NCBI GenBank assembly: GCA_017962105.1
Contig: JAGCVY010000051.1
Coordinates: 1-43,119 of the forward strand
Length of the DNA: 43,119 bases
Source: Lachnospiraceae bacterium
GTDB lineage: Bacteria; Bacillota; Clostridia; Lachnospirales; Lachnospiraceae
Direction of reading: 5' to 3'
The stretch's first letter is position 1; each line of letters starts with the position of its first letter. Both the position numbers and the translations under genes were made by a program. The notes under the pieces were generated by a model. That model was not told the DNA's origin, did not search any database, and saw only the letters and a list, made by a program, of their open reading frames with translations. Of this stretch, positions 1 to 8,029 are shown piece by piece.

Positions 1-1
1 C

Positions 2-352
2 CTCCGTGGTGTTCAGAGAACCGAGATCGAGCGTGGCCAGGTTTTGGCTAAGCCCGGCAGTGTAAAGTGCCACAAGAAGTTCACCGCTCAGGTGTACGTT
101 CTTACTAAGGACGAGGGTGGCCGTCACACTCCTTTCTTCAACAACTATCGTCCGCAGTTCTACTTCCGTACCACGGACGTTACCGGTGTTTGCGAGCTCC
201 CGGCTGGTACCGAGATGTGCATGCCCGGTGATAACGTTGAGATGACCATCGAGCTTATTCACCCGATCGCTATGGAGCAGGGTCTTACCTTCGCTATCCG
301 TGAGGGTGGCCGTACCGTTGGTTCGGGCCGTGTTGCTACGATCATCGAGTGA
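2..352 (+). CDS. tuf: Elongation factor Tu, C-terminal part (partial)
   Basis: EF-Tu is the GTPase that carries aminoacyl-tRNA to the ribosome. Reading from base 2, the frame gives the end of domain II ([17 protein letters not shown]) and all of domain III, with hallmark stretches [21 protein letters not shown] and MPGDNVEM and the C-terminal [12 protein letters not shown]. The 5' part, including the GTP-binding domain, lies outside the window. The match to the family is residue by residue and not in doubt. A strong terminator follows within 25 bases, so tuf ends its transcription unit here. Confidence 0.98.
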   Translation, partial: LRGVQRTEIERGQVLAKPGSVKCHKKFTAQVYVLTKDEGGRHTPFFNNYRPQFYFRTTDVTGVCELPAGTEMCMPGDNVEMTIELIHPIAMEQGLTFAIREGGRTVGSGRVATIIE

Positions 353-374
353 GTTTAACTCAATTGAACCATTC

Positions 375-408
375 AATCTCCCGGCGGATTTCCGCCGGGA
401 GATTTTTT
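375..408 (+). terminator. Intrinsic terminator of tuf
   Basis: A perfect 14-bp stem (375-388 with 391-404) with a minimal loop is followed by a T-run. It lies just after the tuf stop codon. Confidence 0.95.
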
Positions 409-424
409 GTCTTGCACAAAACCG

Positions 425-453
425 TTGCAACGATACGGGAATGAGAGTATAAT
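425..453 (+). promoter_or_regulatory. Sigma-A promoter of pncB
   Basis: TTGCAA at 425-430 and TATAAT at 448-453 are separated by 17 bases. The promoter lies between the tuf terminator and pncB. Confidence 0.85.
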
Positions 454-514
454 AATTGTGTATCGGCTTTCGGAAGGAAGCGATGATAAAGGCGTAGATA
501 AAGGAGGCGAGACT

Positions 515-1720
515 ATGGAACGGATCGTGAACAGTTTGCTGGAAACGGATGCCTACAAGTTCTCTATGGGACAGGGGATTTATCACCAGTTCAGTGACTA
601 CAAGACGACCTGGTCATTCAAGTGCCGCAACAAGGACGTGTTCTTCACACCGGAGATGGTGGAGGAGATCAAGCGGCAGGTACAACTGTACTGCGACCTT
701 CGCTTCAGCGAAGAAGAGCTGGCGTATCTTGAGAATATCCGCTGGATCAAAGGTTCCTATGTCGATTTCCTTCGGTTGTGGAAACCGCGCTATGCGGATT
801 TTGAGTTCGGCACGGACGACCCCTGCGGTCTGACCATCGAGACCAAGGGAACGTGGCTTAACACCTCGATGTATGAGATCCCCCTTTTGGCGATCGTCAA
901 CGAAGTGTATTTCCAGATGCAGTATGATCATGACGAGCTGATGGCCAGCTACGTGCAGCGGCTCGATGACAAGATTGCCAAGCTGAAGAGCGGCGAGTAC
1001 GAACTCAACGTATTTTCCGAATTCGGATTGAGAAGAAGACTCTGCGCCGAGGCAGAGGCTCTGGCAATTGAAAAGCTTTCCCAGGAGAACATTCCCGGAT
1101 CGAAGTTCGTCGGTACTTCCAACGTGTATCTCGCGAAGAAGTACGGCGTGACGCCGGTGGGTACCATGGCACACGAGTGGATCATGTGTGTCGGCCAGGG
1201 CAACCACAAGCACAACCCGGCCTACTCCAACTGGTTCGCCTTGGATGCGTGGGTGAAGGAGTACGGCGTGCTCAACGGAACGGCCCTCACGGACACAATC
1301 ACCACCGACTGCTTCCTGCAGGACTTCCAGCTGACCTATTCGACGCTGTTCAGCGGCGTTCGCCACGACAGCGGTTCGCCGTACGAGTGGGGCGACAAGA
1401 TGCTTGCCCACTACGAAAAGCTCGGGATCGACGCGACGCAGAAAACGCTTCTGTTCAGTGACAGCCTCGATTTTGCCAAGGCGACGGAGATTTACCGTTA
1501 CTTCAAGGGCAAGGCGAAGGTTGCGTTCGGTATCGGTACCTACATTTCCAACGACACATTTGCCGAGCCGCTCAACATCGTTATGAAGACGACGGCTTGC
1601 AACGGTATGGATGTCGCCAAGATGTCCGACGTGAAGGGCAAGGGAATCTGCAAGAACCCGGATTACCTGCATTACCTGGAGCGCTGCATCGACTGGCGCA
1701 TGACGCACGAAGCAAAGTAA
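515..1720 (+). CDS. pncB: Nicotinate phosphoribosyltransferase
   Basis: This enzyme converts nicotinate and PRPP to nicotinate mononucleotide, the entry step of NAD salvage (Preiss-Handler pathway), in the cytoplasm. The protein has 401 residues, matching the E. coli PncB length. Recognisable stretches include the N-terminal LLETDAYKFSMGQ, GTSNVYLAKKYGVTPVGTMAHE (containing the phosphorylated-histidine region), the GVRHDSGSP loop and FGIGTYISND. The ATG at 515 is chosen because AAGGAGG stands at 501-507; a longer open frame upstream reads through the promoter and is not the true start. It appears monocistronic, with its own promoter. Confidence is high. Confidence 0.96.
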   Translation: MERIVNSLLETDAYKFSMGQGIYHQFSDYKTTWSFKCRNKDVFFTPEMVEEIKRQVQLYCDLRFSEEELAYLENIRWIKGSYVDFLRLWKPRYADFEFGTDDPCGLTIETKGTWLNTSMYEIPLLAIVNEVYFQMQYDHDELMASYVQRLDDKIAKLKSGEYELNVFSEFGLRRRLCAEAEALAIEKLSQENIPGSKFVGTSNVYLAKKYGVTPVGTMAHEWIMCVGQGNHKHNPAYSNWFALDAWVKEYGVLNGTALTDTITTDCFLQDFQLTYSTLFSGVRHDSGSPYEWGDKMLAHYEKLGIDATQKTLLFSDSLDFAKATEIYRYFKGKAKVAFGIGTYISNDTFAEPLNIVMKTTACNGMDVAKMSDVKGKGICKNPDYLHYLERCIDWRMTHEAK

Positions 1721-1831
1721 TCGGATATCGATTTTGTACGGAAATAAACCGCCGGACGGCGGAACAGCAGGACTGCGGCTCACACCGCAAGATTTCACCG
1801 CGGCAGAGATACAGCGGAGAAAGAAGGAATT

Positions 1832-4165
1832 ATGGACGAGAACAATCAACATGGCAGACGGAAAAATGTCACCGGTTCAACTGACGGCGCACACCGCAGA
1901 GGTCAGGGACTGAACACCGGTCACGTAGGTTCACAGGACGGATATTCCGGAAGACGGAAGGGTTCCGTATCCCTCGGCGGCGGAAGCGATGAGAGCTATT
2001 CCGGCGGCGGACACGGCATCACAAGGGCCAGCGGGATCAGTCTGATCGCCATCATCGGCGTTATTCTGTATATGATCATCGGCGGCAAATTCGGCGGCAC
2101 CGACACCGGTACGGATCAGACCCCGCAGGACGGCGATCATACCGCTGTCGGTGAAACGGGCGTTAACACGGAAGTTGCCAAGGGTTCCCGCGCAAAATAC
2201 ACGACGATCAAGGGCAACAATCAGGATACGGTTACCATTCTTGTGTACATGTGCGGTACCGACCTTGAGTCCAAGCACGGTATGGCTTCGAACGACCTTC
2301 AGGAGATGGCCAACGCCAATCTCGGAAGCAATGTGAACATCATTGTGTTCACCGGCGGATGCTCGAAGTGGAAGACCTCCGGTATCAGCAATTCCGTGAA
2401 CCAGATCTATCAGATCAAGGGCGGCGGATTGACCCGCCTGAAGGATGATGCCGGCAGCGGATCCATGGTTACACCGTCGACCCTTTCCGGATTCATCAAG
2501 TACGGCGTACAGAATTTTCCGGCGAACCGTTATGAGCTGATCCTCTGGGATCACGGCGGCGGATCCGTCAGCGGTTACGGCTATGATGAGAAAAATAAAA
2601 ACAGCGGTTCCATGAACCTTGCGGGCATCAACCAGGCTCTCAAGGATGGCGGCGTGAAGTTCGATTTCATCGGCTTCGATGCGTGCCTGATGGCTACCGC
2701 AGAGACGGCTTTGATGCTTGACTCCTACGCGGACTATCTGATCGCGTCCGAGGAGACGGAGCCCGGTATCGGCTGGTATTATACAAACTGGCTCAACAAG
2801 TTTGCGGCCAACACCTCGATGTCGACGGTCGATGTCGGTAAGATCATTGTCGATGACTTCGTGTCGGAGTGCAAGAGACGCTGCAACGGACAGAAGACCA
2901 CGCTCTCGGTTATCGACCTTGCGGAGTTCGCGAACACGATTCCCGACAATCTGAACAAGTTTGCGAAGTCCATCAGCACGAAGCTGGAGAAGAAGGAGTA
3001 CGAGGAAGTATCCAATGCCCGTAAGCTGACGAGAGAGTTTGCGACCAGCAACCGCATTGACCAGGTTGACCTTTGCGACCTTGCCAATAAGGTCGGTACC
3101 GACGAGGCAAAGGCACTTGCCAGTGCAATCCAGAAGGCGGTCAAGTACAACCGTACTTCCACCAATATGAGCAACTGCTACGGCGTTTCAATCTATTTCC
3201 CGTATAATTCCACGGGCAAGGTTGACAGCGCATGCAACACCTACAACCAGATCGGCATGGACAGCGAGTACTCGAAGTGCATCCGTCAGTTTGCAAGTCT
3301 TGAAACCGGCGGTCAGGTTGCTTCCGGCGGTTCGACCACCGCAACGTCCCTGATCGGTACGCTTCTCGGTGGCGGCGGAACAAGCGGTTCCTCGGGAAGC
3401 TCCGAGCTGATCGGATCCCTTCTGTCGAGCTTCCTCGGCGGCGGACGCAGCATCACGGGTCTTGACGATTCCAATACCGGATTCATGAAGGACCTTAACG
3501 TCAACGATGCGGCGGATTACTATGCGAGTCATTATCTCGATGCTTCCAAGCTCGTTTGGACGCTTCAGAACGGCCAGTACACCATGAACATCGGCAAGGA
3601 TCAGTGGGCGATGGTTCGCAGCATTGACAAGAACATGTTCCTTGACGACGGCTACGGCTACATCGATCTCGGTTGGGATGCACTGTATGAATATGAGAAC
3701 GGTGTGATCACCGCGGATATGGAGAAGACATGGCTCGGCATCAACGGCCAGCTGGTTGCCTACTATCGCACGGATTCCCTTTATGATGTGGAGACCAAAG
3801 AGAATCTGTACTATGGCTACATCCCGGCGCTCCTCAACGGTGAGCAGGTGAAGCTGCAGGTTGTCTTCGGCGCGGACGGCAAGGGTACCGTGATCGGTGC
3901 TACTGCCGCTTACGTGGATAACGAGACCGAGACGGTTGCAAAGAGCGTGACCGAGCTTGTTCAGGGCGATAAGATCGATTTCATCTGTGACTACTACCGC
4001 TATGACGGAACGTACGATAATTCCTACAAGATCGGTGAGCAGATCACTTATGTGAACACCCTCACCGTGACGGATCTTCTTATCACCGGACAGCAGGCGA
4101 AGATTTCGTACCGCTTCACCGATATGTACAACAAGGAATACTGGACAGATCCGGTTATCAAGTAA
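1832..4165 (+). CDS. Membrane-anchored clostripain-family (C11) cysteine protease
   Basis: The 777-residue protein has a cytoplasmic head of about 65 residues rich in Gly, Arg and Ser, one transmembrane segment (about 67-84), and an outer peptidase C11 domain from about 132. The catalytic dyad is visible: His241 in LILWDHGGG and Cys285 in GFDACLMAT. C11 enzymes usually cut after Arg or Lys and often self-process; I infer but cannot show this here. A Gly/Ser-rich linker (about 495-550) separates the protease from a C-terminal beta-rich domain of unknown role. The start at 1832 has an AGAAGGA ribosome site. It probably acts on surface or secreted proteins. The substrate is unknown. Confidence 0.9.
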   Translation: MDENNQHGRRKNVTGSTDGAHRRGQGLNTGHVGSQDGYSGRRKGSVSLGGGSDESYSGGGHGITRASGISLIAIIGVILYMIIGGKFGGTDTGTDQTPQDGDHTAVGETGVNTEVAKGSRAKYTTIKGNNQDTVTILVYMCGTDLESKHGMASNDLQEMANANLGSNVNIIVFTGGCSKWKTSGISNSVNQIYQIKGGGLTRLKDDAGSGSMVTPSTLSGFIKYGVQNFPANRYELILWDHGGGSVSGYGYDEKNKNSGSMNLAGINQALKDGGVKFDFIGFDACLMATAETALMLDSYADYLIASEETEPGIGWYYTNWLNKFAANTSMSTVDVGKIIVDDFVSECKRRCNGQKTTLSVIDLAEFANTIPDNLNKFAKSISTKLEKKEYEEVSNARKLTREFATSNRIDQVDLCDLANKVGTDEAKALASAIQKAVKYNRTSTNMSNCYGVSIYFPYNSTGKVDSACNTYNQIGMDSEYSKCIRQFASLETGGQVASGGSTTATSLIGTLLGGGGTSGSSGSSELIGSLLSSFLGGGRSITGLDDSNTGFMKDLNVNDAADYYASHYLDASKLVWTLQNGQYTMNIGKDQWAMVRSIDKNMFLDDGYGYIDLGWDALYEYENGVITADMEKTWLGINGQLVAYYRTDSLYDVETKENLYYGYIPALLNGEQVKLQVVFGADGKGTVIGATAAYVDNETETVAKSVTELVQGDKIDFICDYYRYDGTYDNSYKIGEQITYVNTLTVTDLLITGQQAKISYRFTDMYNKEYWTDPVIK

Positions 4166-4200
4166 TCTCGGGGAGAAAATAACCGAACGATGAGATACGG

Positions 4201-4228
4201 AAATCCCGCCCAAAAGCGGGATTTTCCG
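4201..4228 (+). terminator. Hairpin after the C11 protease, weak intrinsic terminator
   Basis: A 9-bp perfect stem (4201-4209 with 4216-4224) ends in a short T-run. The tail of the hairpin contains one copy of the ATTTTCCG octamer (4221-4228). The short T-run makes termination only partly convincing. Confidence 0.6.
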
Positions 4229-4262
4229 ACGAAATCGGGCGGAATGACAAGGAAAGTGTGAT

Positions 4263-6008
4263 ATGAGTTCAGACAGTATGGAAAACAAGAAGAAACATAA
4301 GAAGAAAAGACACGGCCATTGGGCCCAGTTCATTATTTTTCTTCTGCTGTTCGTTTTGATCGTGGCCATGATCATCCGGTTCGTTGCAGGACGGAGGATC
4401 ACCATGACACTAAACGGCGAGAGCGAGGTCACAGTGGAAATCGGCTCGCACTACATTGAGAAGGGTGCGACCGCCGTGTATGACCACAAGGGCTTCTCCT
4501 TCCTTCGGAATCAGCCTCTGGCGGTTGGTATCTCGGGAACTGTGGACACCTCCACCCTCGGCGACTATGAGGTTACCTACACCACCTCCTACGGCGGAAT
4601 GGAACAGAAGCTGGTGCGAAAGGTTCACGTGGCGGATACGCAGGCACCGGTGATCACGTTGAAGACGGCGCCGGATTATTATACGCCGATCGGCCAGGAG
4701 TATGTGGAAGAGGGCTTTGAAGCCATCGACGCCTACGACGGGGATGTCACGGAAAATGTGCTCCGCGAGGAGCCCGGTGACGGAACGATCCGCTACACCG
4801 TGAGCGACCGTGCGGGCAATAAGGCAGTGGTGACACGGCAGATCCCGTACGATGACCGTACGCTTCCGGAGATTACCCTTGAGGGTGACACGGAGGTGGT
4901 TGTCGATTACGACAGCACATATGCCGAGCCCGGTTATACGGCAACCGACGACGTCGACGGCGATATCACCGCAAAGGTGGTTGTGACGACGGCTCCCGGA
5001 GAAAAGAAGAACCACACGATCTACACATATTCTGTCGCGGATGAACACGGGAATACCGCAACGGTAACCCGTCTGGTAGTCCACATGGATCCCGATGTTC
5101 CGACTCTTGTGCTGGCGGGCGACGAGGAGATTACCCTGGTCGGCGGCGTCTGGTATAAGGAGCCCGGTTTCAAGGCGACGGACCGCAAGGACGGCGACCT
5201 CACGGATTCCGTGAAGGTGGACGGGGAAGTGACTTACTGGCATGTAGGCACCTACACCCTTACCTACTCGGTGAAGGATTCCGACGGAAACGAAGTGAAA
5301 GCCCAGAGAGTGATCACTGTCAAGGCGCGCGAGCTGCCTGAGCCTGTCACGCCGGACCCGAAGACGATCTATCTGACATTTGACGACGGCCCGAGTGACT
5401 ACACGCAGGAACTGTTGGATGTGCTTGCGAAATACGATGTCAAGGCGACATTTTTCGTAACCCACAACAACAAGCTGGCCAACGAGATGATCGTGAAGGA
5501 GCATGAGGCCGGCCATACCGTGGCAGTTCACACCTATACCCACGATTACAGCAAGGTATACAAGAGCGAGAAAGATTACTTCGATGACATGAACCGCATG
5601 AACGATGTCATCGAACAGTTGACCGGCGAGCGGGCGGCTATCATCCGTTTCCCGGGCGGCAGCTCCAACCAGGTCAGCCGCAACTACAGCACCGGCGTTA
5701 TGACCAGACTGGTTGCGGACATGGATGAGATGGGTATCCTGTTCTACGACTGGAACGTCTTAAGCGGCGACGCCGACAAGACCGGCGCCATTCCCACCGA
5801 GAAGGTCTACGAGAACGTCATCAACGGCGTTGCATACAACGCAAAGCGGGAACGTTTCTCGGTTGTTCTCCAGCACGACGTGAAGCACTTCTCCGTCCGT
5901 GCGGTTGAGGACATCATCAAGTGGGGCCTTGAGAACGGCTACACCTTCAAGCCCTTGGATCTCACCACACCGACCACCGGTGGTATCCACCAGACGGTTG
6001 CAAACTAA
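4263..6008 (+). CDS. Membrane-anchored polysaccharide deacetylase with Ig-like repeats
   Basis: The 581-residue protein has a basic cytoplasmic N-terminus, one transmembrane helix (about 22-42), about four repeated Ig-like modules of the DUF5011 type (about 48-355, with recurring EPGY/EPGF and DGD[IL]T signatures), and a C-terminal NodB domain (about 367-575). NodB metal and catalytic motifs are present: TFDDGP (Asp374, Asp375), the H-x3-H pair His423/His427, RFPGGSS at 462-468 and His538 in LQHD. The family removes acetyl groups from GlcNAc polymers; a peptidoglycan deacetylase role outside the membrane is the likeliest inference. An AAGGAAAG ribosome site precedes the ATG. It may instead act on another envelope glycan. 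Confidence 0.92.
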   Translation: MSSDSMENKKKHKKKRHGHWAQFIIFLLLFVLIVAMIIRFVAGRRITMTLNGESEVTVEIGSHYIEKGATAVYDHKGFSFLRNQPLAVGISGTVDTSTLGDYEVTYTTSYGGMEQKLVRKVHVADTQAPVITLKTAPDYYTPIGQEYVEEGFEAIDAYDGDVTENVLREEPGDGTIRYTVSDRAGNKAVVTRQIPYDDRTLPEITLEGDTEVVVDYDSTYAEPGYTATDDVDGDITAKVVVTTAPGEKKNHTIYTYSVADEHGNTATVTRLVVHMDPDVPTLVLAGDEEITLVGGVWYKEPGFKATDRKDGDLTDSVKVDGEVTYWHVGTYTLTYSVKDSDGNEVKAQRVITVKARELPEPVTPDPKTIYLTFDDGPSDYTQELLDVLAKYDVKATFFVTHNNKLANEMIVKEHEAGHTVAVHTYTHDYSKVYKSEKDYFDDMNRMNDVIEQLTGERAAIIRFPGGSSNQVSRNYSTGVMTRLVADMDEMGILFYDWNVLSGDADKTGAIPTEKVYENVINGVAYNAKRERFSVVLQHDVKHFSVRAVEDIIKWGLENGYTFKPLDLTTPTTGGIHQTVAN

Positions 6009-6013
6009 AACCC

Positions 6014-6042
6014 AAAAAGAGCCTCTGCGGAGGCTCTTTTTT
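6014..6042 (+). terminator. Intrinsic terminator of the deacetylase gene
   Basis: A 12-bp perfect stem (6014-6025 with 6030-6041) has a TGCG loop and ends in a T-run immediately after the stop codon. Confidence 0.93.
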
Positions 6043-6054
6043 CATGGCAAATGC

Positions 6055-6087
6055 AAAAGAGGCTGCCGCACTGAGTGCGACAGCCTC
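6055..6087 (-). terminator. Intrinsic terminator of pilT
   Basis: Read on the - strand, a stem with one mismatch (GAGGCTG arms at 6059-6065 and 6080-6086 and inner TGCG/CGCA pairing) is followed by TTTT. It lies just past the pilT stop codon and next to the deacetylase terminator. Confidence 0.85.
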
Positions 6088-6112
6088 GTATTAGTTTGCA
6101 GTGAATCTGGAA

Positions 6113-7171
6113 TTAGAAGTTTCCGTGGATAGCCTTTACCAAAGACTGTGCATCCGGAGATACCTTCTTCGCCTCGATGATGGAGACGAGGTCGCGGCGG
6201 ACGAGATCGGCGAGAGCGTCGTTCATGGTGCTCATGCCCTGTGCACGGCTCTGCTGCAACATGCTCGGGATCTGGATGGTCTTGCTCTCACGAATGAGGT
6301 TCGTGATGGCAGGCGTTGCAAGCATAACCTCGGATGCAAGGATACGGCCGTTGCCATCCTTGAGAGGAAGCAGCTGCTGCGTGAACACGCCGCGGATAAC
6401 GTTGGCGAACTGTGCACGGATCTGCTCCTGTGCTTCCAGAGGGCTGGCGTCGATGATACGCTCGACCGTCTGTGCTGCGGAGGTCGTGTGCAGAGTCGAA
6501 AGGACGAGGTGACCGGTCTCGGCTGCGGTGATTGCAGCGGAGATGGTCTCGTAGTCACGCATCTCACCTACAAGGATAACGTCCGGGTCCTCGCGGAGTG
6601 CGGAGCGGAGAGCAAGCGAGAAGGACTCGACGTCTCTTCCGACCTCGCGCTGATGGATCATTGCCTTGTTGTGAGGATATACGTACTCGATCGGGTCCTC
6701 AATCGTCATGATGTGACGAGCGGAGTTCATGTTGATATAGTTGACGACGGAAGCCAGCGTCGTGGACTTGCCGCTGCCGGTAGGTCCGGTTACGAGAACG
6801 AGTCCGCGGGGCGTCTCGGCCATCTGGCGGATTGCCGTGGGAAGACCGAGCTTTTCAAACGTAGGGATGGTCTGCTGCAGAATACGGATGCTGGCTGCCA
6901 GATTGTTACGCTGATGGTACACATTGGCACGGATACGAAGGCCGTCGGGAAGCATGACACCGACATCCAGGTCCTTACCGGAGTTGACATAGTTGATCTG
7001 ATCCTCGCTCAGGATGGAATAGATCATCTGCTTCGATTCCTCCGCGGTAGGCGTGGGATCCAAAATGGTCAGAACACCGTACCGTCTTACGGCCAGAGCA
7101 GTACCGACAGTAATATGAATATCGGAGCACTGCTGCTTTCTGGCATAGTTCATAATTTCTTCAAACGTCAT
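6113..7171 (-). CDS. pilT: Type IV pilus retraction ATPase PilT
   Basis: PilT is the hexameric cytoplasmic ATPase that drives type IV pilus retraction, used in twitching and in DNA uptake. The 352-residue protein is full length and carries Walker A GPTGSGKST (129-137), the Asp box around TIEDPIEY, Walker B around EDPDVILVGEMRD, and the His box HLVLSTLHTT. The ATG at 7171 is preceded on the - strand by AAAGGGGG. No pilin, PilB, PilC or PilM-Q gene is in the window, so it stands alone between two terminated units. Related GspE/PilB ATPases are longer and usually have extra N-terminal domains, so PilT is the better name. Confidence 0.94.
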   Translation of the reverse strand: MTFEEIMNYARKQQCSDIHITVGTALAVRRYGVLTILDPTPTAEESKQMIYSILSEDQINYVNSGKDLDVGVMLPDGLRIRANVYHQRNNLAASIRILQQTIPTFEKLGLPTAIRQMAETPRGLVLVTGPTGSGKSTTLASVVNYINMNSARHIMTIEDPIEYVYPHNKAMIHQREVGRDVESFSLALRSALREDPDVILVGEMRDYETISAAITAAETGHLVLSTLHTTSAAQTVERIIDASPLEAQEQIRAQFANVIRGVFTQQLLPLKDGNGRILASEVMLATPAITNLIRESKTIQIPSMLQQSRAQGMSTMNDALADLVRRDLVSIIEAKKVSPDAQSLVKAIHGNF

Positions 7172-7267
7172 GAAAGGAGCCCCCTTTGTATAGTTTTGCG
7201 CATATCTGAAAGCCCCAACGGCTCAAAGCCGAATACCCTCTCTCAAGGCTCCCAACATACATATGTC

Positions 7268-7273
7268 AGTATA
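7268..7273 (-). promoter_or_regulatory. Possible extended -10 of the pilT promoter
   Basis: On the - strand the sequence TGA-TATACT forms an extended -10, about 95 bases before the pilT start. No convincing -35 was found, so this is tentative. Confidence 0.4.
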
Positions 7274-7353
7274 TCACATTTGCTGCTGTCTGTGTGTCGT
7301 TTTCAAAAAAGCAAGTATAACAATTTCTAATACGGAAAATAAGCAATGCTAAT

Positions 7354-7365
7354 TTAATTAGTTAA
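7354..7365. promoter_or_regulatory. Operator-like site, TTAA-N4-TTAA, copy 1
   Basis: TTAATTAGTTAA matches the spacing of the two sites at 7402 and 7417. It lies upstream of the -35 box of the marR promoter and overlaps a 13-base palindrome at 7349-7361. Confidence 0.55.
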
Positions 7366-7373
7366 TTTTCCTG

Positions 7374-7402
7374 TTGACAAACGCCTTTCCCGGGAGTATC
7401 AT
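7374..7402 (+). promoter_or_regulatory. Sigma-A promoter of the marR-ABC operon
   Basis: TTGACA at 7374-7379 and TATCAT at 7397-7402 are spaced by 17 bases. The -10 box touches the first base of the operator palindrome at 7401-7414. The 316-base gap between pilT and marR (7172-7487) holds this promoter, three operator-like sites, one CGGAAAAT octamer (7333) and the tentative pilT promoter. Confidence 0.85.
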
Positions 7403-7429
7403 TAACGCGTTAATTGTTAATGTGTTAAC
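7401..7429. promoter_or_regulatory. Tandem operator-like sites at the marR promoter
   Basis: ATTAACGCGTTAAT (7401-7414) is a perfect palindrome, and GTTAATGTGTTAAC (7416-7429) is an inverted repeat with a TGTG centre. Both fit TTAA-N4-TTAA and their centres are 15 bases apart. They overlap the -10 box and the likely transcription start, so a bound dimer would block initiation. Self-control by the adjacent MarR-type protein is inferred. Confidence 0.75.
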
Positions 7430-7487
7430 ATAGCAACGGGGCAGAGGGTTGTCCGGTTGCCTTTATGCCGGAAAAAGGAGGTATATC

Positions 7488-7958
7488 GTGGACATCAAAA
7501 ATTCCGAAATCGATCGTTTCAACATCGTAATGTCGTTTTTGCGAACCGACCGGTTTCACCGCTGTGCTGCCGAGTCCCAGGTGAAAAAACTGGGGATTCA
7601 CCGAAGCCAGCATATGATGCTGATGCATCTCGCCCGCTGTACGGAGCCGCCGACTCAGGCGGAGCTTGCGAAGGTGTTTGAGATCAGTCCTGCCGCAGTC
7701 ACTGTGACACTCCAAAAACTGGAGAAAGCGGGGTTTGTATCCCGGACCGAAGCGGACGGCAACAACCGCGCCAAATTCATCGCCATCACACCGAAGGGAA
7801 TGGACATCGTGCGCCGTTCCTGGGAGCTGTACAAGACGCTGGATGAGGCGATGCTCTCGGGACTTACGGAGGAGGATCTGACGCAGTTTGCGAGAATCCT
7901 TGCCCGCATGCAGGAAAACCTGCGAAGCTTCAGCCCGGAGGTTGCGGGACTGGAGTAA
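7488..7958 (+). CDS. MarR-family transcriptional regulator
   Basis: The 156-residue protein has the MarR winged-helix layout: N-terminal dimer helices, a recognition region around PTQAELAKVFEISPAAVTVT, a wing with SRTEADGNNRAKFIAITPKG, and a C-terminal helix. The GTG at 7488 is preferred because AAAAAGGAGG sits just upstream; the frame stays open a further 13 codons without a ribosome site. It leads an operon with the two ABC exporter genes (72 bases to the next start). This arrangement usually means it represses the exporter until a ligand, often a toxic small molecule, releases it. The ligand is unknown. Confidence 0.92.
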   Translation: MDIKNSEIDRFNIVMSFLRTDRFHRCAAESQVKKLGIHRSQHMMLMHLARCTEPPTQAELAKVFEISPAAVTVTLQKLEKAGFVSRTEADGNNRAKFIAITPKGMDIVRRSWELYKTLDEAMLSGLTEEDLTQFARILARMQENLRSFSPEVAGLE

Positions 7959-8029
7959 TTCCTTTCGGGGACAAATGACATGAACCCGAAAAATGCCGAA
8001 AAACTAATGTTGAAAGGAATAACACATAC

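Noticed and set aside
1749-1762. Short GC-rich inverted repeat after pncB.
   Set aside because: The 2-base centre and lack of a T-run do not support a terminator.
614-1852. Long open frame on the - strand opposite pncB.
   Set aside because: It mirrors the codon structure of pncB, has no family match and no ribosome site; it is a shadow frame.
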